From: Paenibacillus luteus
Lineage (GTDB): Bacteria; Bacillota; Bacilli; Paenibacillales; Paenibacillaceae
Direction of reading: 5' to 3'
Length of the DNA: 64,000 bases
Assembly (NCBI RefSeq): GCF_006542765.1
Contig: NZ_SKCD01000022.1
Coordinates: 531,218-595,217, forward strand
Shown here: in pieces, positions 43,689 to 54,700 of the stretch
Layout: each line of letters opens with the position of its first letter
Position numbering within the stretch: the first letter of the stretch is position 1
Translations under genes and position numbers: made by a program
The notes under the pieces: generated by a model
What the model was told of the DNA's origin: nothing
Database searches by the model: none
What the model saw: the letters and a program-made list of their open reading frames with translations, nothing else

Positions 43689-45728
43689 CTATTCGATTTT
43701 CGTTTCGCCACCTTCGGCGCGCAATTGGAATTTATGATCTTTGGAAGCTTCCTCAATATCTTCGAAAGCCCAATGCTTCTTCGGAACGTCCGGCCAGCTC
43801 GGTACCGTCAACCCGTACAGTGGACCGCGCTTCAGCAACCGATTGAGGATCGTGACCGCTTCCGCTCGCGTCAGCGGCTGTTCCGGCTTGAAGCTGCCTT
43901 CCGGATAACCGGTCATGGCGCCAGCTTTCATAACGCGGGCAATCGTCTGCTCCGCCCAGTGGCCTTTCGTATCTTTTGCCTTCGTTGACGCCATGTCATT
44001 CAGCTTCAGCCACTGCATAACGATGGCAGCCATTTCGGCTCTCGTAATTTTGTTCTCCGGCTTGAATGTTCCGTTCGGATAGCCTTTCATCAGGCCCATG
44101 CGCTGTACGTCCATAATGCTCTGGTATGCCCAGTATTTGCCGAGCACGTCAGGAAACGTAGATACGCTGCTCTGACCCGCTTCGTGCACACGGACGAGCA
44201 AGGAGGCCATTTCGGCTCTCGTGATTTTGTTCTCCGGCTTAAACTTTCCGTCCGGATAGCCTTTCACGTATGCCGTGTGCTTGTCCTTGGCACCTGCTTG
44301 ATCATCGTTGCCATTGCTGCTATTGCCGCCTAACGAGCCTAGCCGAACAAGCGCAAACGTACTGAACTTGCCGATTTCGATCTCGATCCCGTAGGGCGAT
44401 CCGTTCCGGTTCACAATCGTCCCGGCGACGAGTTCCTTCTCGCCGTCGTGGTGCTCGATGTAAACGCGAAGCGAGTTCAGATAAGACGCCGAATCGCCGA
44501 CCGGCACGATGCCGTTGAACGGAATTAGCAGCTTCGTCAGGTAGCTAGTATAGTTCGTCTCGATCTTCTGGAGGGTGCCGACCACTTCCGCGTTCGTACC
44601 GCCCGCCGCCTGCCGCACGACAGGATCCCCGACGATCTGGCCGGCTAGCGCCTCCCGCTGGAGAGCGCTGCGAACCGGCACGATGCGGAAGTACAAATCC
44701 ATCGCCTGCTTGCGCATTTGCTGCAGCACATCGTTCGCGATCGTGAGCACCGCCGTCTCGCTTTCCACCTGGAACGTCATGCCGTAGTTCGCCAACGTCG
44801 AGACGCTGCCCGCCTGAACTTCCACTGCCAGCTCGTCCGACACGTCGCCCGGCAACTGATCCATGAGAAGCCGGGATAACTTTTCTCCGGTTTCCTGTCC
44901 CCGGTCGACGATCTGGTCGGCCGATGATACGTCCACGATCGTTTTGTCGATTTTTGTGCCGTCGGACATCACAATGCGGGTAATGCCGAGCGCCTTGGAA
45001 TAGCCGCCCGTTTCCCCGACGACGTTCACCGTGCGGACGTTGTCCGTAACCGACGATTTGCTCGTCGTTTTGCTCTTGACGATAAGCAGGAAAGGCCGCT
45101 TGGCCTTCTTGTCGCCTTTGGACACGGTGGCGGTAATAACGACGCTCCGTTCATCGTCCTGCCGTTTGACCTGGCCTTTGATTTCCGTTCCCTGCGGCGC
45201 TCCGATCACGATGACGTCCGGCTGGCTCGATACCCAGGAAACTTGCGTTTCATGCTTGCCGACGGACAGCATGTACAAATCGGAGGTGACGCTTTCCCAC
45301 GTATCCCCGTTGCTGAATCCGATGGTTAAGCTGTTCAAAGCGTCCTCCAGTTCGTGCTCATCGTCGGACGCTCCTCGTTTCAGGACGAGAAACGTCGTTC
45401 GGGCAACGTCACTGCCGTAACCGGCAATGACCGTATACCGGCCCAGCTCGGCGTCTGCGGCCAGCGTGAAATCCGTCGCATATCGACCACTCGCGACCGG
45501 AACGGAGCGGACATAATAGACGTCGTCGGTCGGTCCGAACACTTTGACGATGACATCGGGCGCCGCGGACGTTCCTGCGATGGTGACGTGATCGCCTTGA
45601 TACTTGTCGGCGACGGGCGCTGTCGTCGTGCCGGCCTGACCGGCCTGTACGGGGCTGACCAAAGCAAACAGCAGCGCGGCCGTGACGAGTAGTGTAATGA
45701 ATATTCTCATGCTGAAAGATGATTTCAT
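43689..45728 (-). CDS. Secreted SLH protein, probable surface partner of the giant Ig protein
   Basis: 679 aa from the ATG at 45728, chosen because GGGAGG lies 8 nt upstream; earlier ATGs have poor spacing. Signal peptide ending near SPVQAGQAG. N-terminal beta-rich part (~30-120), an atrophied bacterial Ig-like (aBig-type) domain containing GKHETQVSWVSSQPDVIVI, a long middle region with TKIDKTIVDVSSADQIVD, then three C-terminal SLH repeats (~490-665: AYVKGYPDGKFKPENKITRAEM, MKGYPNGTFKPENKITRAEM, TGYPEGSFKPEQPLTRAEA). It starts 35 nt after the stop of the giant gene, so the two are co-transcribed. It may anchor to the wall and interact with the giant protein. Confidence 0.85.
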   Translation of the reverse strand: MKSSFSMRIFITLLVTAALLFALVSPVQAGQAGTTTAPVADKYQGDHVTIAGTSAAPDVIVKVFGPTDDVYYVRSVPVASGRYATDFTLAADAELGRYTVIAGYGSDVARTTFLVLKRGASDDEHELEDALNSLTIGFSNGDTWESVTSDLYMLSVGKHETQVSWVSSQPDVIVIGAPQGTEIKGQVKRQDDERSVVITATVSKGDKKAKRPFLLIVKSKTTSKSSVTDNVRTVNVVGETGGYSKALGITRIVMSDGTKIDKTIVDVSSADQIVDRGQETGEKLSRLLMDQLPGDVSDELAVEVQAGSVSTLANYGMTFQVESETAVLTIANDVLQQMRKQAMDLYFRIVPVRSALQREALAGQIVGDPVVRQAAGGTNAEVVGTLQKIETNYTSYLTKLLIPFNGIVPVGDSASYLNSLRVYIEHHDGEKELVAGTIVNRNGSPYGIEIEIGKFSTFALVRLGSLGGNSSNGNDDQAGAKDKHTAYVKGYPDGKFKPENKITRAEMASLLVRVHEAGQSSVSTFPDVLGKYWAYQSIMDVQRMGLMKGYPNGTFKPENKITRAEMAAIVMQWLKLNDMASTKAKDTKGHWAEQTIARVMKAGAMTGYPEGSFKPEQPLTRAEAVTILNRLLKRGPLYGLTVPSWPDVPKKHWAFEDIEEASKDHKFQLRAEGGETKIE

Positions 45729-45763
45729 AGGCATAACCTCCCGCTTACGTGTTTCTCTGATTG

Positions 45764-48700
45764 TCATACGGTTGCCGTCGTTTCATCCGACAAGCTGTAG
45801 CCGACGTCGCTGCGGACGTTAGCCGGTTTGCTGGAAATGACGATATACAGCTTGTCTCCGGCGATCGCCTTGTCGAGCTCAAACGGGAATGTCGCCGGAA
45901 TGTTTTTCAAATCGATTTTGTAGCTCTTGACGTATACCGGTGTATCTCCGCGAATACCCTGGATAATTAAGTATGCGGTCTCGACGGCCGGGTTGCTGCC
46001 CGGCTTCGGCTTGACTTTCACCTTGATCGTCTTGCCCTGGACTTCCGCCTCTAAGTCATATAGCTTGCTGCTTGGCACGGTTGCCGGAACTTTACCGCTT
46101 TCTTTTTTGCCGGGCTCCGTCTGCGTCACCCGGACGATATCTCCTGGCAGCAGCCGCTTCTTCGGCTTCAACTGAACGACGACCTTCGCGGGCTCGCTGC
46201 TCGGATTGGATGCCGTACCAATCAGGTTGCCTTCATCGTCGTAGACGTTGACGGTCGTTCCAGGCGGAACGACCGGCACCTCGACTTCGTCGCTCGCCTG
46301 GCGCACGAAAGCGCCTTTCGGCGGCAAGCTCGTATCCTTGTCCTTCGTCGCTGTCTTTTCAGTCTTCTCGCTTTCGCGTTTGCCCGGTTCTGTGAGGGTT
46401 GCGCGAATGCTGTCGCCTTCTTTCAGATTCGGTACGGAGATGACGACCGGTCCGGAGCCCGGCCCCGGATTGGTGCCTTCGCCAATGACGTTGCCGTCCT
46501 TGTCGTAAACCTTGACCTTGCCGCCTGGCGGAACATCCGTCACCGTTACCGTTTTCTTGTCCGACTCCGGCACGATCTGCTCCGGTTTCAAATTTTTGCT
46601 GACAAGGTCGTCCCTCGTGACGGTTTTGCTCGTCTTGCCGCTTTCCTTGAGCCCTGACTCCGTAGCAGTCAATTGAATAACGTCGCCTTCCTTGATCACA
46701 TACGGCGCATTTACCTTAATCACAATCGTGCCGGTGCCTGGACCGGGATTCGTTCCGGTGCCAATGACGTTACCGTCTTTGTCGTAGATCTTGATCGTCG
46801 CCCCCGGCAATACGTCGAGGATTTTCACTTCATTGTTGTCCAGATCGGCCAGCACTTTCGGCGGAGGAACAGGCAAGCTTGTATCTATGTCCTTCCGTAC
46901 CGTCTTGTCAACCGGATCGCCTTCCTTCTTGCCAGGTTCGGTCAACGTGACGTGAATCACTTCGCCTTCCTTGATCACATGCGGCTCGATGATGTTGATC
47001 ACGATCGGACCGGCATCTGGCCCCGGATTTTCTCCCTCACCAATAACGCCGCCATTGTCGTCATAGATAACGACTTTGCCTCCAGGAGGCACGTCCTTTA
47101 CCGTTACCTTTTTCTTGTCTGCTTCAGGCTCGATGTCTTCCGGCTTCAGCTTCCGACTTGGCTCCTTCGGCTTGAACTTAACCGTCGCCGTCTGCGCGAT
47201 ATTGACGTTGTCCGTCGTATCCCTGGCACTGTAAGTCACTTGTTCGACCACATTGTTTTTGACCGTGAAAGTCGCCTGTCCTTGCGCGTCGCTGACCACT
47301 TCGCCTGCCGGCGCGATGATCGAGCTGCCGTCGCTTGCGATCAGTATCACCTTCTTACCGACGACCGGCTGGCCGTTTGCGTTGCGCAGTGTGACCGTTA
47401 CCGTTGACGTTTCAATGCCGTTGCCGATGATTTCAGCCGGTGAAGCTGTCACCGTTGAACGTGCCACGCTCGTTTTCTGCTCGCCCGTTACGGTGTTCGC
47501 CAGGAACGTGACGGTTGCCGTTTGCGCGATGCTGACGTTATCCGTCGTATCTTTGGCGCTGTAAGTTACTTGTTCCGCATAGGCGTCGCTAACGCGGAAC
47601 ACGACTTTTCCTTGCGCGTCGCTAACATTCGAGCCAACCTTCGCGATTGTCGAACGGCCGCCGTTTGCGTTCAGCGTCACCGTCTTGCCGACGACCGGCT
47701 GGCCGTTGGTATTGAGAAGCGTCACCGTCACTGTCGCGTAAGCTTCGCTGTCCGCCGTCACACGATCCGGTGAAACCGTCACAGTCGAGCGTGTGACGCT
47801 GGACTTGGCGCTGCCTGTACCCGCGTTGGCCAGGAATGTTACCGTCGCCGTTTGTGCGATGCTGACATTATCTGTCGTATCTTTGGCGCTGTAAGTCACT
47901 TGCTCTGCATACACGTTCGTGACCTTGAATACGGCCTGTCCTTGCTCGTCGCTGACGACTTCGCCCGCCGAAGTGATAATGGAGTGGCCGTTAGCTGCTG
48001 TTAGCTTCACTTTTTTGCCGACAACCGGCTGCCCAACCGCATTGAGAAGCGTTACGGTAACAGTCGCTGTCGCCTTGCCGTCGGCGTTAATCCGATCCGG
48101 GCTTGCCGTCACGGTGGAACGCGCGACGCTGGTCGTTGGCGAACCTGCCGTCGATACCGTCTGGAACGTTACCGTCGCCGTCTGCGCGATAACCGCATCG
48201 GCTGTTTCGGCGCGATAGGTCACTTGTCCGGCTTCCAGGCTCGTTACTTTGAACACGGCTATGCCTAGCGCGTTCGTTATCGCATTGACCGGCGTAATCG
48301 TTGAACTTCCGCCGTCCGCAGTTAATGTTACCGTTTGACCCGCAACGGGCAGGCCGTTTGCGTCCTTAAGCGCGATGGTAATCGTCGACGCTGAAGCGCC
48401 GTTCGCCGCAACCGTCTGCGGTGCTGCCGTTACGGCAGACTTCAGGACGCTGACATTCGATCCACCCGAATGTCCACCGTTATTTGTTTCAAAGATTACC
48501 GTCGCCGTTTGTGCAATCGTCACGTTGTCCAATACAACGGCAGCCGTATATGTCACTTGTTCCGCCTTCGTATTCGTCACGGAGAACGTGGCGTTGCCGT
48601 TGACGTCGGTTATCGCTTGAATGGCAACAATCACCGAGCTACCGCTGTCTGCCGTAAGTTCGATCGTCTTGCCAGCAACCGCATTACCTTCCGTATCTTT

Positions 48701-51700
48701 GAGCGTTACCGTGATCAGCGAAGATTGTACGCCGTCCGCTGTTACTTTTGCCGGAGTAGCCATTACCGTCGATTGCATCACGCTAATGCCCGGTGTTCCC
48801 GGTCCTCCGCCGCTCGCCGGCGTTTCAAAGGTTACAATCGCCATTTGCGCGATCGTCACACCCGGATCGACATGCGCCGAATACGTCACACGCTCGGCTT
48901 TCGAATCTTTCACTAGGAAAAACGCTTCGCCGTTATCGTTGCTGACTTCAACGCCTGCAGTGCCGTACACGGCATCAATGACGGAAGATCCGCCGCTTGC
49001 TGTCAAACTCACGTTTAATCCTTTAATCGGTTCGCCGCTTGCATTCAGCAACTGCACTTTCACAGTTGAAGTTTGGACACCGTCGGCATCGACTACGTTC
49101 GGCGTCGCCGTTACGATTGAGCGAAGTACGCTAACGTCTGCAATTCCCGTACTGCCTGTACCCGTCGATTCGAACGTCACCGTCGCGCGCTGCGCCAGCG
49201 TCACTTGATCTTCTTCGACTGCAGCCGTATAGGCGACGGATTCCGCTTTCGTATTGGTTGCCTTGAACATTGCGATGCCATTCACGTCTGTCTTTGCATT
49301 CATTGCCGTAACAATCGAGCTGGCACTGCTTGCCGTTACGCTGACCGTCTTACCGGCAAGCGGCTTGTCGGCCACATCTTTTAATACAGCCGTAATCGTC
49401 GAGAAAGCTGTTCCGTCTGCTGCCACTGTAGCGGGGGACGCAGTCACGGTCGATTGCGTCACGCTCGTTACCGGGAACGATTGCGGCGTCTCGAAGGTCA
49501 CCTTCGCACGTTGCGCCAGTGTCGCGTCTTCAACCTTCGCCGTGTATGTTACCTGTTCAGCTTTGGCGTCCGTCACTATGAACTGCGCCACGCCGTCCGC
49601 TCCGCTAATCGCATCTCCGACAGGGGCGATGATCGAACTGTTACCGGCGTTCGCCGCCAATGTTACCGACTTGCCTCCGATCGGATTGCCGTTCGCGTCT
49701 TTCAACGTAACGGTAATCTTCGCCTGTGCCTTACCGTTTGCAGCCACGACGGTCGGTGATGCCGTGACCGTCGATTTCACGATGCTGATGACAGGCGTTC
49801 CCGCTCCTCCGCCTGAAGCGTCGGACTCGAACATTACGGTGGCTCGCTGCGCCAGCGTTACTCCATCCTCGGTCACATGCGCCGTGTAGGTCGCTTGTTC
49901 AGCCTTGCTGTCAGTTACCGTGAATCTCGCAACACCATCTGCACCGCTAACGACTCCGTCTGCCGGAGCAATAACCGAGCTGCTGCCGACATTAACCATC
50001 AACGTCACCGTCTTGCCGGCGATCGGTTGACCGCTGGCATTACGCAAAGTAACCGTAATGGTTGAAGCATCCAAGCCGTCGGCCGTCACCTGCTCAGGCG
50101 ATGCCTTCACAGTCGAGTCGAGCACGTTGACGACCGCATCCGCAGTTGCTTCGCCTGCCGACGATTCGAAAGTTACCGTCGCACGCTGTGCGAGCGTCAC
50201 ACCTTCCGCCTCGATGCTGGCCGTATAGGCCACCTGCTCGGCGGCTTTATTTTTGACAGTAAACACGGCTTGTCCTTGACCGTTCGTGACGGCGTTCACC
50301 GCCGCGATTACGGAGCTGCCGCCGTCGGCCGACAGCTTAACCGTTTTCCCGACTGCCGCCGTGCCATTAACGTCCTTCAACGTCACCTTAATCGTCGAGA
50401 ACGACGATCCGTTTGCCGTTACGATAACCGGATTCGCTTCAACGCGAGAGTTCTGCACGCTGATGCCCGGAGTGCTCTCGCCTCCCGGCCCGTTGACAGT
50501 CGCCAGCGATTCGAACGTTACCGTCGCACGCTGCGCAAGCGTCACGCCGTCGCCGACCACTTGAGCGGAATAAATCACTTGCTCCGCTTTCTTATTCGTA
50601 ACCTCAAATGTTACCTTGCCGTCGGATCCGCTCTTGCCGCCGCCAAGCGCAGTTATTACCGAGCTACCATTGCCGGCAGTCAGCTTGACCGTCTTGTCGG
50701 CAATCGGCGCGCCGCTCGCATCAACCAGCGTCACCGTAATCGTCGACTTCGTCGTTCCGTCCGCCAACACGACATCCGGATTCGCGACTACCGTCGATTT
50801 CGATACGCTGATTGCTTTCTCATCTGGGCTGCCGCTGCTCGCATATTCGAACGTAACTGCCGCACGCTGCGCGATCGTAACTTGATCGGCCGCCACCTTC
50901 GCAATAAACAACACTTTTTCCGCATAGTAGTTTCTCGCTTTGAACGTCGCTTCGCCCCGCTCATTCGTTACGCCTGCGAGCGTCGTCAGCACGACCCGAG
51001 GCGAATCAGCAGAAAGGCTGACCGACTTACCGGACAATGGATTGCCGTCCGCGTCCTTGATCACAACGGTTATCGTAGAGAAATCGATCCCATCCGCTTT
51101 CACGTTGTCAGGCACTGCCGTAACCGTCGACTTCAGCACGCTCGCACGTGGCGTTTCCTCCCCAGGCAAACCCGCTTCGAACACGACCGACGCGCGCTGC
51201 GCCAGTGTGACGCCATCGTCCAGCACCTGTGCCGTATAAGTTACCCGTTCCGCTACAGCATCCGTTACCTTAAACGTTGCTTGACCTGCATCGTCACTCA
51301 CGCCTGTGCCGATTGGCTGAATAATCGAGTTGCCGCCGTCTGCAGATAGCGTTACCTTTTTGCTGATGACCGGATATCCGTCAGCGTTGTTCAGCGTAAC
51401 CGTGACGATCGAGAACGATTTGCCGTTCGCCGCCACCGTTACTGGAGAAGCAACGACCGTCGAATGTACAACGCTGACGTCGGAAGAACCGCTGTCGGAA
51501 CCCGCCGTCTCGAACGTGACTGTCGCCCATTGTGCCAGCGTTACATTGTCCGCTGTCAGTTTGGCCGTGTAGGTCACTTGTTCGCCGTGAACATCGGTCA
51601 CCCGGAATTTTACTTGGCCGTTAACATCGCTCACGCCTGTGCCAACCGGTACTATTTCCGAGCTGCCGCCGTTTGCCACAAGCGTCACTCGCTTGCCGCT

Positions 51701-54700
51701 CACCGCTGCGCCGGTAGTGTCCTTTAAAGTCACCGTAATGACGGAGAAATCGTTACCGTCTGCCGTCACCTGCTCAGGCGAAGCGATTACCGTGGAATCC
51801 AGTACGCTGACGATCGGTCCGCCTGCTCCGCTTCCGAAAGTCTCGAACGTAACCGTCGCACGTTGCGCTATCGTCACGCCGTCGGCTTGAATCACCGCCG
51901 TGTACTCGATTTGTTCCGCATGAGTATTTTTAACTTTGAATGTCGCTCGGCCTTGAGCATTGCTGATGCCGCCGCCAACCGCTTCGATCACCGAATTGCC
52001 GCCGTCTGCGTTCAAGGTGACTTCTTTGCCTGTGATCAGCTGCCCGCCTTTATCGTTCAGCGTCACCGTCACCGTCGAGAACGATGCTCCGTCCGCTGCC
52101 ACCGTATCCGGTGAAGCGATGACTGTCGACTCCAGCACGCTGACACCACCCGGGCCTCCCGGCCCGCCGCTTGCCGCTGTCTCGAACGTTACCGTCGCAC
52201 GCTGCGCTGGCGTCACGCCATCTGTTTCATCTTTAGCCGTGTAAAAAATTTGTTCTGCTTTTTGATTTGTGACCTTGAACTTGACCTGGCCGAACGCGTC
52301 GGTGATGACTACGCCTCCCTCGGCTTCGACAACCGAGCTGCCGACGTTCGCCGTCAAGCTAACCGTCTTGCCGGGCACAGGCAATCCAAACACGTCTTTC
52401 ATCGTCACTGTAATCGTCGAGACGTCCGTTCCGTTAGCTGCCACGACCGCCGGAGACGCGACTACTGTGGAATCCAGCACACTTGTTTTGCTGCCGCCCG
52501 CTTTTACCGTCGCACTCTCGAACGTAACGATCGCTTGCTGCGACAATGTTGCTCCCGACTCCGTCAAATGCGCCGTATATGCAACCTGATCCGCCGTCTC
52601 GCTCGTTACTGTAAACCGCACGATGCCCAAGCTGTCGCTGATATCGCTGCCGAACACGATGTGCGAACTGCCGTTTTGTGTCAGAGCGACTTTTTTGCCG
52701 GACACCGGAATTCCGTTCTCGTCTCGCAATATCACGATAATTCCCGCTGACGACGTCCCATTAGCCGTTACAACCGCTGGATTGGACGTTATGCTGGAAC
52801 GCAGCACACTGACGATCGTTCCGCCCGGTCCGCCGACGTTCTCAGACTCGAACGTCACCTTCGCCCGCTGCGCAAGCGTTGCGCTTCCCGCTGCCAAGCT
52901 CGCCGAGTACGTTACCGGTTCCGCCTTCGTATTCGTCACTTTGAATACTGCTTCGCCGTCCGCATCTGTCGTATCATGTAACGCCGTCACGATGGAACTT
53001 CCTTCGCCTTGCGCCAGCACAACTTTTTTGCCGGAGATCGGCTTGCCATCCTCGTCGCGCAGCGTCGCGGTCAGTATCGCGAACGATTTGCCGTTCGCTG
53101 TCACGACGACCGGCGACGCCTCAAGGGAGGACTTCAGCACGCTGACTGCAGGCGCAGCCGGATCGGATGAACGCGGCGATTCGAACGTAACAGACGCCTT
53201 ATCGGCTATCGTCACATTGTCGGTAACAACCTTGGCGGTGTACGTTACCTGCTCCGCTTTGGCATTCTTGACGATGAACAGAGCGCGGCCTTCGTCATCG
53301 CTGATATCGCGCACGACAGCAATGTCGCTGATGCCGCCGTCTGCCGTCAAACTCACCTTTTTGCCTGGCACTGACGCGCCGTTACTATCTCGCAACGTCA
53401 CCGTAATTGTAGAGACGTCGGCACCGTTTGCCTTCACCACCGTCGGCGATGCGGAAACGCGAGATTGAAGCACACTCGCCTTCGGCCCTTCGCCGCCAGG
53501 AAGCGAAGCTTCGAAGTTAACCGTTGCCTGCTGCGCCAAAATCAGACCGCCTGTTCGTGCAGTATAAACCACTTGCTCGACGACCTGATCTTTAACCAGG
53601 AACACCGCTTTCCCGTAAAGGTCAGTCACTGGCTGCACCGCATCGATGGCGGAGCTGCCTGCTCCTGCGGTCAAGCTGACCGTCTGTCCCGGAATGCCAT
53701 GACCGTAAGCGTCCTTCAGTGTCACCGCAATGACCGACGCCGTTTTGCCGTCCGCCGGGACGCTGGCCGGAGCAGCCTTGACTATCGAAAACGCGCCGTT
53801 GATCGGTCCCGCGACGAAATTGACGACAGCCGTTTGTTTGATCGTCTTCGTTCCCGCTTTGGCGCTATAGACGACTTTTTCAACTTCGCTGTCCTTCACT
53901 TTGAAAATCGCCTTGCCCGAAGCGTCCGTTAACGCTTGTGCCGGCGCGATGACGGAGCTGTCGCCGCTCGCCGACAGCGTTACCATCCGTCCCGCGATCG
54001 TCCGCTTCTGATCGTCCCGCAATGTCACCGTAATCGTGGAAGCTGACACGCCGTCCGCAATCACTTGCGTTGGCGAAGCTTCGACCGTCGACTCGACATC
54101 GCTGAGCAAAAATTCCGTCGTGAAATTCCACGCCGAATTGCCGTTAATTCCACCGTACGGGTTTCCTGCCAGATCCTTGAATGCTCCAGACTCTACATTA
54201 ACGTAGTAGTCCGTACCATACGCGAGACCTGATGGCAGCTTGGCCTTCAGACGAACCGTCACCATCCTGCCCGATACCGTCGTATCCTCAACTGGAATGG
54301 TCGCGATCGGCGTGCTGTTGCCACTCTTGTACAGCTTGATCGTTTTACCGGTAACGGCATTCACGTTCTCGTCGAACGTGATCGCAAGATCGGTATCCAA
54401 TGCCACGTTTTTAGCGTCGTCAGGCGGCGATAGCGTCTCGTGCACCGGTGGCATTGTATCCGGGGCCGTCGTGAACGCCCACGTCGTTTTGTCCGAAAAG
54501 CCAGCGTAGCTGTTGCCATTCAGATCCTTAATCGCGCCGGCATCGACTTTCACGTAGTAGCCGGTTAACGATTCCAAAGAAGCCGTGGGCGTCAAAATCA
54601 TCGTAAAGTTTTCGACTTCAACCTTTTTCCCGTTCACAGGAATTGTGTCGACAAGCTCATCCGTGCCCTGTTTGTAAATACGCACATTGCCGGTACCGAC

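Noticed and set aside
50270..51349. 359-codon plus-strand frame within the giant gene
   Set aside because: Repeats with the same period as the Ig repeats on the other strand, so it is a shadow of that array.
47000..53500. Periodic repeats that might suggest a CRISPR or satellite array
   Set aside because: Period is about 310 bp, repeats are degenerate, and they encode Ig domains in frame. No short direct repeats with unique spacers were seen anywhere in the window.
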